From IMG/VR virus record IMGVR_UViG_3300007554_000447, positions 1-32,833 of that record: a stretch of 32,833 nucleotides of DNA; one strand, 5' to 3'. Positions 17,859-24,378 of this stretch are shown one piece after another; position 1 is the stretch's first letter; each line of letters opens with the position of its first letter. Source of the DNA: a virus. The notes under the pieces are model-generated. The model saw only the letters and a program-made list of their open reading frames with translations. It had not been told where the DNA came from and did not search any database. The position numbers and the translations under genes are program-made.

Positions 17859-19172
17859 ATGAGTAACTATCAAGCATTGGTGGAAAAGTGGAGCCCTATC
17901 TTAGAGCATGCATCTTTTTCCCCTATTACTGATTCTCATAAGAAAGCGGTAACAGCAACAATCCTCGAAAACACAGAGAGAGCTCTGTCAGAAACTGGTG
18001 ATTTATCAGCAAATATGACAAGCCTTCTTTCAGAAGCAGCACCAACTAACGATGCTGGTACTGGTGGTTTCGGTTCAGCTTCAACAGCTGCAGGACCTAC
18101 AGCTGGTTATGACCCAATTCTTATAAGTTTGGTACGAAGAGCGGTTCCTAACCTAATCGCATATGACATCTGTGGCGTACAGCCTATGACTGGTCCTACT
18201 GGTCTAATCTTTGCTATGAGAGCAAGATACGGTGCACAAAACGGTGATGAAGCATTCTACGCGGAAGCGGATACTGACTTCACAGGTGCTGGCACACACG
18301 CTAACACTCTACCTAACGCTAACCCTGCACTAGTAACATCTGGTACTGGACTTGACACAGGTGCTGGTGAAGCACTTGGTGATGGTGTTGGTGCTGGCTA
18401 CGCAGAAATGGCCTTCTCAATTGAGAAAGTAACTGTTGCTGCTAAGACTAGAGCTCTGAAAGCTGAATACACTACTGAGCTTGCTCAGGATCTACGTGCT
18501 GTTCACGGCTTAGACGCTGAAACTGAACTTGCTAACATTCTTCAATCTGAAATCTTAACAGAAATCAACCGTGAAGTTGTTAGAACAATTTACAAGACTG
18601 CTGAAGCTGGTGCTCCTGGTACTGCTGCTGCTGGTGTTTTCGACTTGGATGTCGACGCTAACGGTCGTTGGTCTGTAGAGAAGTTCAAGGGACTTATGTT
18701 CCAAATCGAGCAAGAAGCAAACGCTATTGCGAAAGGTACTCGTAGAGGGAAAGGTAACATGGTTATCTGTTCTTCAGACGTAGCATCTGCATTGCAAATG
18801 GCTGGCGTACTAGACTACGCACCTGCTCTTAACTCTAACACTCTTGAAGTTGATGATACTGGTAATACTTTTGCTGGTGTTCTTAACGGAAGATTCAAAG
18901 TGTATATCGATCCATTCGCCGGTGCTAACTACCTAGTAGTTGGTTATAAAGGTTCTAGTGCGTTCGATGCTGGCTTGTTCTACTGCCCATACGTTCCATT
19001 GCAAATGGTTCGTGCTGTTGGTGAGAATAGCTTCCAACCAAAAATCGGATTCAAAACTCGATACGGTATGGTTGCTAATCCATTCGCAGAGGGTACTACG
19101 CAAGGTGTTGGTGCATTAACCGACAATGCGAACAAGTACTACAGACGAGTTCGTGTAATTAACTTATTCTAA
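17859..19172 (+). CDS. 23: gp23-like major capsid protein
   Basis: 437 residues (521 in T4). GYDPILISLVRRAVPNLIAYDICGVQPM, TGLIFAMRARYG, RALKAEYTTELAQDLRAVHGLDAETELANIL and the C-terminal KIGFKTRYGMVANPF mark the T4 HK97-fold capsid protein. A likely gp21 cleavage site is SLLSE59|AAPTN, giving a mature N-terminus close to the expected place. AAAAGGAG ribosome site. No clear TATAAATA element is visible in the 63 nt before it, so it may be read from the gp22 promoters. Transcription ends in the terminator at 19198. Confidence 0.95.
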   Translation: MSNYQALVEKWSPILEHASFSPITDSHKKAVTATILENTERALSETGDLSANMTSLLSEAAPTNDAGTGGFGSASTAAGPTAGYDPILISLVRRAVPNLIAYDICGVQPMTGPTGLIFAMRARYGAQNGDEAFYAEADTDFTGAGTHANTLPNANPALVTSGTGLDTGAGEALGDGVGAGYAEMAFSIEKVTVAAKTRALKAEYTTELAQDLRAVHGLDAETELANILQSEILTEINREVVRTIYKTAEAGAPGTAAAGVFDLDVDANGRWSVEKFKGLMFQIEQEANAIAKGTRRGKGNMVICSSDVASALQMAGVLDYAPALNSNTLEVDDTGNTFAGVLNGRFKVYIDPFAGANYLVVGYKGSSAFDAGLFYCPYVPLQMVRAVGENSFQPKIGFKTRYGMVANPFAEGTTQGVGALTDNANKYYRRVRVINLF

Positions 19173-19197
19173 GAATAATAAATTACATTGGTACTTT

Positions 19198-19229
19198 AAG
19201 GGGGATCTTCGGATCCCTCTTTTTTTTTC
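19198..19229 (+). terminator. Rho-independent terminator after gp23
   Basis: A ten-pair stem around GGGATC-TTCG-GATCCC with the very stable C(UUCG)G tetraloop, followed by a run of nine or ten T. It closes the structural block. The opposite strand lacks a T-run, so it works only in the + direction. Confidence 0.9.
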
Positions 19230-19246
19230 TTTGGAGTTTGTAAATA

Positions 19247-19414
19247 ATGACTATTGTGTTTTGGGTTATTCTTGTTGTGGGTACTATTAGTGCTACGAAT
19301 AATACAGTTGAGTTGAATAAGAAATGTAAAGTAGAAGTAGAAGCGGGTGTGTCAGAAACTATTCGCGAATGCAAACAGTATTACTTTGATACTAAAATCA
19401 AAAGTGGATGGTAA
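19247..19414 (+). CDS. Small exported protein, 55 residues
   Basis: ATG at 19247 with GGAG 10 nt upstream opens a 55-codon frame that ends 7 nt before the convergent hemC gene. The N-terminus, MTIVFWVILVVGTISA, is a short signal peptide or membrane anchor, followed by a small charged region with two cysteines (KKCKVEVEAGVSETIRECKQ). Both cysteines could form a disulfide in the periplasm. It lies directly behind the gp23 terminator, so expression needs read-through or an unseen promoter. No family recognised. Confidence 0.6.
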   Translation: MTIVFWVILVVGTISATNNTVELNKKCKVEVEAGVSETIRECKQYYFDTKIKSGW

Positions 19415-19421
19415 ATCCTGT

Positions 19422-20249
19422 TTAAATTAGCGATCTGCCTAACGCAGAACCTATTTCTTGGAATTGGTGTATAGGGCCTTCTTGTACACTGATTTTCATT
19501 GTCTCAAAGTTCCTTCCTATTATTTTTATATTACCATTTGTTATTATAGATAACATACCAATAGGTGTTTGACAATCTCCATCTATTTCTTTAAGTGCTT
19601 GCTTTTCAGCCATAGCCATATACCAAGTATCCCAATGATTTACATTAGATAAAGCGGTTGACATACGATCGTCTATTCTCATTTGTAAAGCAATAACACC
19701 TTGACCTGGTGCAGGTAACATATCAGCAGTTCCAAATACTCTTGATATCTTATGTGTTAATCCGAGAGCATCAAGTCCTGCTTTTGCTAAGATTATCGCG
19801 TCGTATTCTCCATTCTCTTGCTTATTAATCCTTGTATCTATATTACCTCTTATGGGAACAACTTCAGCATTAGGATATAACTCACGTATCTGCTGGATCC
19901 TTCTAGGACTACTTGTGCCTATACTCCTTGGGTTAATATTATTACCTACAAGGCAGTCGTGGTGGTCATTTCTGGGGAGTACACAAGGTATGTGTAAGTG
20001 AGCATCGTTATCTCGAGTGAGATCTTTAAATGCGTGGATAGCAATATCTATTTGTTTATCCATTAAGCTTTGTTCTATCTCTTTACAGAACACACCTTTA
20101 CCACCCATTTCTTCAATGGCAGTAGTAGGGTTTAGATCTCCAGTAGAGTCTATTAATATCGTGTTCGTTTGAAAAGGAATAAGCTTAGTAGCTTGTTCAG
20201 TATACGCAAGAGCTAGCTTAGACTTGCGAGTTCCAACAAGTGGTATCAT
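19422..20249 (-). CDS. hemC: Porphobilinogen deaminase (hydroxymethylbilane synthase)
   Basis: 275 residues, shorter than the roughly 310 of E. coli HemC. It would join four porphobilinogens into hydroxymethylbilane, a step of heme synthesis. Conserved features: GTRKSKLALA at residues 6-15, HAFKDL at 72-77 (Lys75, Asp76 at the catalytic place), GTSSPRR at 111-117, IRGNIDTR at 133-140 (substrate-binding arginines), LPAPGQGVIALQ at 178-189, and Cys226 in GDCQTPIG, the attachment residue for the dipyrromethane cofactor. The usual GGC is GDC here and the C-terminal domain is short. The start has AAGGA 7 nt upstream and lies 13 nt after the tRNA-Glu gene on the same strand. All key residues are present, so it is probably active. 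Confidence 0.93.
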   Translation of the reverse strand: MIPLVGTRKSKLALAYTEQATKLIPFQTNTILIDSTGDLNPTTAIEEMGGKGVFCKEIEQSLMDKQIDIAIHAFKDLTRDNDAHLHIPCVLPRNDHHDCLVGNNINPRSIGTSSPRRIQQIRELYPNAEVVPIRGNIDTRINKQENGEYDAIILAKAGLDALGLTHKISRVFGTADMLPAPGQGVIALQMRIDDRMSTALSNVNHWDTWYMAMAEKQALKEIDGDCQTPIGMLSIITNGNIKIIGRNFETMKISVQEGPIHQFQEIGSALGRSLI

Positions 20250-20262
20250 AATATATCCTTTT

Positions 20263-20337
20263 TGGCACTCCGTAGGAGAGTCGAACTCCTGTTGCCGAGA
20301 TGAAAACCCGGTGTCCTAACCACTAGACGAACGGAGC
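20263..20337 (-). tRNA. tRNA-Glu, anticodon UUC
   Basis: A complete 75-nt cloverleaf: acceptor GCTCCGT/ACGGAGT with a G-U first pair, D arm GTCT/GGAC with loop AGTGGTTA, anticodon stem CCGGG/CTCGG with loop TTTTCAT (anticodon TTC), T arm AGGAG/CTCCT with loop TTCGACT, discriminator G and an encoded CCA. It lies between a small phage gene and hemC in the - strand operon, so it must be cut from that transcript. Phage tRNAs usually support translation of the phage genome; Glu codons GAA are abundant here. Confidence 0.95.
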
Positions 20338-20346
20338 AGAGTGAGT

Positions 20347-20544
20347 TTATTCTTCTTCCGACCATTTGACCAGATGACAGTTGTCACCGGTACCAGTAGT
20401 CTTAAGGAATCCTTGGTCAATAAGAGATTCTATAGTTGCAGCTACAATTTCTTTCTTGGATTCTGCCCATTGAGCAAAATATCCAAATACACTAAAAATA
20501 CTAGCAGTAATTATGAATTCTATTACACCAAAGTCTATTTCCAT
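20347..20544 (-). CDS. Small membrane-associated hypothetical protein
   Basis: 65 residues: one hydrophobic segment (VIEFIITASIFSVFGYFAQW) followed by a cytoplasmic-type domain, KEIVAATIESLIDQGFLKTTGTGD, that reads like a short winged-helix or marR-like wing. Proteins of this layout occur in marine T4-like phages as I remember them. The ATG overlaps the preceding stop (TAATG) and has GGAGAT upstream. Function unknown. Confidence 0.7.
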   Translation of the reverse strand: MEIDFGVIEFIITASIFSVFGYFAQWAESKKEIVAATIESLIDQGFLKTTGTGDNCHLVKWSEEE

Positions 20545-20873
20545 TATTCATGATCTCCGTATCTAGCTAAGACCTTTTCGATGATTTTTTGCTGAGCCGT
20601 TAATTGATCATCTGCATCAATCTCTCTTTCGATCCTAACTCGAACATCATCCTCGTAGTCATCAGCGATAATAAAACCGTTTTCCACTGCCATAGTGAGC
20701 ACAGCACGATCGTCTAGTTCAACTAACTTACTTAAAGTTGCTTCTAGAACTTCATCGACATCGAGTTTTCCTCTCTTACAATCTTCCATCAAAGACTTTA
20801 CTATTTCATTATTCACTTTTGATTCCTCCTTAATATACTTATAAAAGTTTAACATTTGCTTACGTAATCCCAT
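20544..20873 (-). CDS. Hypothetical acidic helical protein
   Basis: 109 residues, mostly charged helices (VNNEIVKSLMEDCKRGKLDVDEVLEATLSKLVELDD, then VRVRIEREIDADDQLTAQQKIIEKVLARYGD). No membrane segment. It overlaps the upstream gene by 14 nt and the downstream gene by one base, so the operon is tight. An internal TTG or GTG near the AGGAGGAATC-like site before KVNNEIV is an alternative start. No family recognised. Confidence 0.65.
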   Translation of the reverse strand: MGLRKQMLNFYKYIKEESKVNNEIVKSLMEDCKRGKLDVDEVLEATLSKLVELDDRAVLTMAVENGFIIADDYEDDVRVRIEREIDADDQLTAQQKIIEKVLARYGDHE

Positions 20874-21447
20874 CTAAAAGTTCCTCCTTATTGTAACTTT
20901 CAAATCCTTGCCACCAGCTAGGTGCTGGTCGCCCCCAGTCCCACTTAGCAAAGGGTTTTGCTGCATGGTAATAGTTTCTATAAGCCTGAACTGCATCTTC
21001 ATTTTTGCAGTCAGGATACTGGCTCATCGCTTGTGCAAACGGTGTGAGCCCAATGTCTTTTATATTCTTAGGAGGCATACTAAGCATTGCGCCGAGTTTC
21101 TGCCATGTAAGATGTGGCTTGTTTCTGCGGTACTCAAATTCATTTGCTAGTCCGCGAAAGTGTTCGTAGTGCCACTCGTAGTTAGTTTTACTTTCCATAG
21201 TCCAAGTTGTACACGGATGGAATTTGTGTACTGCCAAATAGTAAAGATCATCTCTTTCGTCGCCAAAAGAGTAATATTGTTGCATCGTTTTACCAGATCG
21301 TGATCTTCTTCTTTCTGGTATTCCGTCAAGCATTCGATGTGCTGTTGAAAGCATCTGAGCACTTTCAACAATCATTTTAGGTACGTGTCTGTCACAGCAC
21401 ATTTGTGCAGCGGTGATAGGATCTGAATCTAAAACAAATATGTTCAA
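20860..21447 (-). CDS. Conserved phage protein of unknown function, His/Cys/Trp rich
   Basis: 195 residues. MNIFVLDSDPITAAQMCCDRHVPKMIVESAQMLSTAHR, HPCTTWTMESKTNYEWHYEHFRGLANEFEYR, and the C-terminal FAQAMSQYPDCKNEDAVQAYRNYYHAAKPFAKWDWGRPAPSWW form a pattern I recognise from many phages and some bacteria, always without a firm function. Conserved His, Cys, Asp and Lys suggest an enzyme, perhaps acting on nucleic acid, but I would not assign one. It is read from the early-type promoter upstream of 22162. Confidence 0.75.
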   Translation of the reverse strand: MNIFVLDSDPITAAQMCCDRHVPKMIVESAQMLSTAHRMLDGIPERRRSRSGKTMQQYYSFGDERDDLYYLAVHKFHPCTTWTMESKTNYEWHYEHFRGLANEFEYRRNKPHLTWQKLGAMLSMPPKNIKDIGLTPFAQAMSQYPDCKNEDAVQAYRNYYHAAKPFAKWDWGRPAPSWWQGFESYNKEELLDGIT

Positions 21448-21448
21448 A

Positions 21449-21670
21449 TTATTTTACCCACACTTTGTTATACTTAGTAGGCATATTCTCACAAGAGTAA
21501 ATGTCTTCGTCAGTATAGTTAATTACTGTAACACACTCATCGGTAGAATGTGACACAAGAACATCAGGAATTGCAGCATAAAAGGAAAAACCATATGCAA
21601 AAACACAAGTTACAATTACAAATGCACCTACTGTCTTAATAAGACCTTTTATACTATTGCTCATATTCAC
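21449..21670 (-). CDS. Small single-pass membrane protein
   Basis: 73 residues: a transmembrane segment at about 9-31 (LIKTVGAFVIVTCVFAYGFSF) followed by an exported-looking part with two cysteines in STDECVTVINYTDEDIYSC and an aromatic end, NKVWVK. Similar small proteins are common in cyanophage-like genomes (from memory). It overlaps the upstream gene by 17 nt. Function unknown; location in inner membrane with the C-terminus outside is inference. Confidence 0.7.
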   Translation of the reverse strand: MNMSNSIKGLIKTVGAFVIVTCVFAYGFSFYAAIPDVLVSHSTDECVTVINYTDEDIYSCENMPTKYNKVWVK

Positions 21671-21848
21671 CTACCTTTTTGAACTTACGTCGTGATTTAG
21701 AAAACTGTTTCATTGGTTTGTTAAACACCTTTAGATCTCCACCTGTAGCTTTGTAAGCGTAGAGTTGGCCAAGACCATTGACGTGGTATTCACCGTTGGA
21801 TACATTCTCAGTACCCCAGTCAGTTACTTCTTGTAAAATCTCAATCAT
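21654..21848 (-). CDS. Small hypothetical protein
   Basis: 64 residues: an N-terminal compact part with WGTENVSNGEYHVNGLGQLYAYK, then a strongly basic tail (KQFSKSRRKFKKVGEY). The basic tail suggests nucleic-acid binding. Start and stop overlap neighbours (shares base 21848 with the upstream gene stop), fitting a translated operon member. No known function. Confidence 0.65.
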   Translation of the reverse strand: MIEILQEVTDWGTENVSNGEYHVNGLGQLYAYKATGGDLKVFNKPMKQFSKSRRKFKKVGEYEQ

Positions 21849-22162
21849 TATGCAGCCTTCCTTGAAAAGTATCTTCCTTTTCCTGAGTAACCAATTTTAT
21901 TAACAGCTTCTAATGGAGAAGATGATTTAACTTCTGCGAGGTATTCTTCAACAGTGTAGTTTTCAACGATTGCATTAACCCAAGATTTCCAAGGCTTTGA
22001 GCCGTACTTGAACCTAGCAATAAATGATGGCTTAACTAGACCGACCCAAGATGGGTGACAGTCAGGATGTACCTCGTTCATTAGAGGTGCATTCTCAAAC
22101 CCGCCTCTATACATTAAGTACATTCCATCCCAAGTAAATTGGTCTTTATCAAAGTTAGTCAT
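21848..22162 (-). CDS. Hypothetical protein, first gene of an early-type operon
   Basis: 104 residues from ATG 22162 (MTNFDKDQFTWDGMYLMYRGGFENAPLMN...). I prefer this start because GGAG lies 9 nt upstream and the promoter -10 at 22197 leaves a normal leader; an in-frame ATG at 22183 would be almost leaderless. WDGMYLMYRG, FIARFKYGSKPWKSWVNAIVENYTVEEYL and a basic C-terminus (GYSGKGRYFSRKAA) are seen. Related small proteins occur in marine myoviruses as I recall. Function unknown. Confidence 0.7.
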   Translation of the reverse strand: MTNFDKDQFTWDGMYLMYRGGFENAPLMNEVHPDCHPSWVGLVKPSFIARFKYGSKPWKSWVNAIVENYTVEEYLAEVKSSSPLEAVNKIGYSGKGRYFSRKAA

Positions 22163-22196
22163 AATCATTTCTCCATTTTTCATAATTTATAAGTAT

Positions 22197-22225
22197 ATTA
22201 TATCATATCAAAAGGTATTTGTCAA
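22197..22225 (-). promoter_or_regulatory. Consensus sigma70 promoter (early type)
   Basis: On the - strand: TTGACA, a 17 nt spacer, TATAAT, all exact. It should drive the 21848-22162 gene and the following genes through the tRNA to hemC. The spacer and the bases after -10 resemble those of the two other - strand promoters nearby. Confidence 0.9.
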
Positions 22226-22253
22226 CCCTTTTTGACATTTATTTTCACTTATT

Positions 22254-22532
22254 TTAGCAAGCCTTGAGAAGTATTGGAGATACTCTCCAGATGCCACCTT
22301 CTGCAGTATCAACTTGAATGTTCTTAATCATTACCTTAGTAACAACACCTTCTTGACGTTGGCCAAGCTTAGTCATAAAGAAGACTTTCTGCCCTTTGAC
22401 GAAAGAGTTCTTAGCCATCTGCTGCTTAGCTTTGTGCTGATCGTTAAACATGCCATTGATCATTCGCATCTGAGAAGAGTCAGCCTTAGCAAGTAGTGAG
22501 TTCATTTTGTTCAATTCGTTTTGAGTTAGCAT
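22254..22532 (-). CDS. Small conserved phage protein with SH3-like C-terminus
   Basis: 92 residues. N-terminal helix (MLTQNELNKMNSLLAKADSSQM) and C-terminal small barrel-like region, SFVKGQKVFFMTKLGQ then EGVVTKVMIKNIQVDTAEGG and WRVSPILL, resembling a KOW/SH3-like fold. Common in marine T4-like phages from memory; function unknown. It has its own consensus promoter 45 nt upstream and GGAAACTAC before ATG. Confidence 0.75.
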   Translation of the reverse strand: MLTQNELNKMNSLLAKADSSQMRMINGMFNDQHKAKQQMAKNSFVKGQKVFFMTKLGQRQEGVVTKVMIKNIQVDTAEGGIWRVSPILLKAC

Positions 22533-22576
22533 AATGTAGTTTCCTTTAGTTTTAAATTTTCATATTTGATGGGTAT

Positions 22577-22605
22577 ATTATATCAAATCAAATGGTGTTT
22601 GTCAA
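22577..22605 (-). promoter_or_regulatory. Consensus sigma70 promoter (early type)
   Basis: Exact TTGACA, 17 nt, TATAAT on the - strand, upstream of the gene ending at 22254. Followed by ATAC as in the other two promoters of this block. Confidence 0.9.
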
Positions 22606-22624
22606 CTGTTTTTTATATCAATTT

Positions 22625-22640
22625 GTTATAAGCTTATAAC
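22625..22640. repeat. 16-bp perfect palindrome
   Basis: GTTATAAGCTTATAAC overlaps the stop region of the gene ending at 22640. There is no loop and no T-run after it on either strand, so it is not an obvious terminator. It lies just downstream of one gene and about 20 nt upstream of the -35 of the next promoter, so it could be a protein-binding site or simply slow polymerase. Confidence 0.5.
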
Positions 22641-22936
22641 TATAATGAATAACCAGCAGATTTACCATAAAAGCCGATTTCTTCGAGCATTAACACGATG
22701 CTGTCCATATTAGTCTTGCCGACCATAGGATAGATGCCTACAGTCATAGGATCTGTAAGATTAAACTGGCAGCCTTCCAGAGTTGGATCATTCTTTTTGA
22801 TCCATAGGTCAACTAGGGTCTTACCATGCTCAAAGGTTTCTAAGTCTTTAGTTCTGACCTCGAAGTCTGTGATGTAGTAAGCATCATCTCTAGTTAAAGT
22901 TGGTTCTGGTTGGTTTCCAAGTATTCTTACGTTCAT
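22640..22936 (-). CDS. Hypothetical protein
   Basis: 98 residues, mixed alpha-beta, no membrane segment: MNVRILGNQPEPTLTRDDAYYITDFEVRTKD, then HGKTLVDLWIKKNDPTLEGC and a C-terminal helix, MDSIVLMLEEIGFYGKSAGYSL. AGGAAA precedes the ATG, and a consensus promoter lies 33 nt upstream. No family recognised. Confidence 0.65.
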   Translation of the reverse strand: MNVRILGNQPEPTLTRDDAYYITDFEVRTKDLETFEHGKTLVDLWIKKNDPTLEGCQFNLTDPMTVGIYPMVGKTNMDSIVLMLEEIGFYGKSAGYSL

Positions 22937-22968
22937 TTAGTTTCCTATTTAATTTAATTTATAAGTAT

Positions 22969-22997
22969 ATTATAACATATCAAAACGAATTTGTCAA
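22969..22997 (-). promoter_or_regulatory. Consensus sigma70 promoter (early type), divergent from the curli late promoter
   Basis: Exact TTGACA, 17 nt, TATAAT on the - strand. It fires leftward into 22936, while a TATAAATA late element 34 nt away fires rightward. The 138-nt gap is thus a divergent early/late switch region. Confidence 0.9.
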
Positions 22998-23030
22998 CTG
23001 TTTTTTTCACTTTTTTAAGTGTATTCTCAT

Positions 23031-23038
23031 TATAAATA
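23031..23038 (+). promoter_or_regulatory. T4-type late promoter of the curli-like cluster
   Basis: Exact TATAAATA 37 nt upstream of the first ATG (23075). It is the only promoter visible ahead of the seven-gene cluster on the + strand and implies late expression by phage-modified polymerase. The leader contains an 11-nt repeat of the AGCC/AGCT type (GAAGCCCTAGATAGCTTC), which can form a short hairpin before the ribosome site. Confidence 0.75.
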
Positions 23039-23074
23039 GAACGAAGCCCTAGATAGCTTCACACTGGAGCAAAA

Positions 23075-23371
23075 ATGGAACAGATTTTACAGTTGATCTC
23101 TGACGTCGGACTGCCGATCGCCGGAGCTCTTGTAATGGGATTCTTTATCTTTATTATTATTAGACAGATTTTTGAAGGAATCGTTGATAGTATTAAGACA
23201 TTAACAATATTTTCGGAGGGCTTGGAGAATCGAGCTAGGTCTATGAGCAACGAAATTATCAAGATAGACTTACTTGTTAGTTCGGCATTAGGACTGACGC
23301 CGGACACTGATCGTATAGCTAGAGCCGAAAATTTTATTGAAGACGGAAAAGTGGATGTAAGGAGAGATTGA
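23075..23371 (+). CDS. Small membrane protein with helical tail (first gene of curli-like cluster)
   Basis: 98 residues. One transmembrane segment at about 12-31 (VGLPIAGALVMGFFIFIIIRQ), then an amphipathic helix (EGIVDSIKTLTIFSEGLENRARSMSNEIIKIDLLVSSALGL) that could form a coiled coil. The layout and the start LISDVGLPI resemble both the third gene of this cluster and small YvrJ/holin-like phage proteins. It may sit in the inner membrane and support export or lysis; neither is shown. GGAGC ribosome site 7 nt before ATG. Confidence 0.65.
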   Translation: MEQILQLISDVGLPIAGALVMGFFIFIIIRQIFEGIVDSIKTLTIFSEGLENRARSMSNEIIKIDLLVSSALGLTPDTDRIARAENFIEDGKVDVRRD

Positions 23372-23375
23372 AGTG

Positions 23376-23573
23376 ATGTATGTAGATTACAAGTTTAATA
23401 TAACTGAAGAAGGTTTACTGCTGAGTGATGTCGATACAGCCCTGGAACCAGACAGTCAAGTAAGAGTAGAGAAAACATCTTTGAGCGTTGGCGATAATTT
23501 TGTACTTGAGCTAGATCAAAATGGATGTATGTTTTTTAAGAAGACGGACGTTCAACTCAGTTTGGACTTCTAA
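23376..23573 (+). CDS. Small hypothetical protein
   Basis: 65 residues: MYVDYKFNITEEGLLLSDVDTALEPDSQ, then a beta-like part ending FFKKTDVQLSLDF. No signal peptide. ATG 23376 has GGAG 11 nt upstream; an in-frame GTG at 23373 is nearer the best spacing and is an alternative start. It sits between the two related membrane proteins and ends 3 nt before the next start. No family recognised. Confidence 0.55.
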   Translation: MYVDYKFNITEEGLLLSDVDTALEPDSQVRVEKTSLSVGDNFVLELDQNGCMFFKKTDVQLSLDF

Positions 23574-23576
23574 CAT

Positions 23577-23885
23577 ATGGAAGGATTAGACTTAGCTGCC
23601 TTAGTGCAGGAATACGGGTTTCCGACTATAATGGTTTGTGGTTTAGGATATTTTGTTTATTTCGTTTGGAAGTTTATCAACGAAACTATTGAACCGGCCA
23701 TCGACAAACATCATATGCAATTAATTAAAGTAATTGATCGGGTCCGCATGTTAGATCAAGACTTAATTAGATTGCAGCAAAAAGTGAATGTGGTTTTAGA
23801 ATATAAAGCTAAGGACGGTCTTATTAAAAAGGCTGAAGAAGAGCTTGAAAGAAAGACGAGGAAGAAAAATGAAGCTAAGGATTAA
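23577..23885 (+). CDS. Small membrane protein with coiled-coil tail
   Basis: 102 residues. N-terminal transmembrane segment (GFPTIMVCGLGYFVYFVWKFI, about 14-34) followed by a long helix with heptads (LIKVIDRVRMLDQDLIRLQQKVNVVLE) and a charged K/E tail. The plan, and the similarity of VQEYGFPTIMV to SDVGLPIAGAL, point to paralogy with the gene at 23075. The tail overlaps the csgF start by 17 nt. Possible inner-membrane partner for the curli pore or a holin-like protein; undecided. Confidence 0.65.
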   Translation: MEGLDLAALVQEYGFPTIMVCGLGYFVYFVWKFINETIEPAIDKHHMQLIKVIDRVRMLDQDLIRLQQKVNVVLEYKAKDGLIKKAEEELERKTRKKNEAKD

Positions 23886-24378
23886 AGTATTAATAGTATC
23901 ATTTGTAATAGGGGCACTTTTTACTGCTAACGATTTAGCGGCAGAACCCATAGTACACAGTTTTAAAAATCCATCGTTTAGTGGTATAGGAACAGGAGCT
24001 CACTACTTAACTGTTGAAAACCAAGAACATGGTAGAAAGAAAGCAATTAAAGATGCGATGGAAGCAGCGCAAAGAGCAGCACAACGAGCCGAAGAAAATA
24101 CAACATTGGCCAAATTCATTAGGAACTTGGAATCACGTATTTACGCTCAATTATCAAAACAGCTAGTAGACAACATGTTCTCTAACGACAACCCAGTTAG
24201 ATTTGGATCGTTTGTACTAGAAGGTTCCACAGTAACTTATGAAATAATCACAGCTGCTGATGGGACAGAATTTATAAAAATGACTATTGTTGATGAGAAT
24301 GGTTCAACAACTGTTATTGAGATCCCTATTGGATCTGGAAATTTTGGAAGCGACGATGGTACGACTGACGGCGGCTAG
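23869..24378 (+). CDS. csgF: CsgF-like curli assembly factor
   Basis: 169 residues from ATG 23869, chosen because GAGGAAG lies 5 nt upstream and the sequence opens with a signal peptide (MKLRIKVLIVSFVIGALFTA, cut near LAA-EP). The mature start, VHSFKNPSFSGIGTGAHYL, matches the FRNPNFGG...GAFLL segment of CsgF that plugs into the CsgG pore. The C-terminal part (LESRIYAQLSKQLVDNMF, then FGSFVLEGSTVTYEI and STTVIEIPIGSG) matches the two-strand domain of CsgF. Longer than E. coli CsgF (138), with an A/R/E-rich insert at about 55-75. CsgF couples secretion to nucleation at the outer membrane. Followed by csgG with a 23-nt overlap. Confidence 0.88.
   Translation: MKLRIKVLIVSFVIGALFTANDLAAEPIVHSFKNPSFSGIGTGAHYLTVENQEHGRKKAIKDAMEAAQRAAQRAEENTTLAKFIRNLESRIYAQLSKQLVDNMFSNDNPVRFGSFVLEGSTVTYEIITAADGTEFIKMTIVDENGSTTVIEIPIGSGNFGSDDGTTDGG

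Noticed and set aside
22625-22640. Palindrome as a terminator
   Set aside because: No loop and no T-run on either strand.
23845-23868. Upstream ATG for csgF
   Set aside because: It places a charged stretch before the signal peptide; ATG 23869 has GAGGAAG upstream.
24287-24355. Upstream ATG for csgG
   Set aside because: It adds 23 residues before a perfect lipoprotein signal; ATG 24356 has the ribosome site and lipobox.
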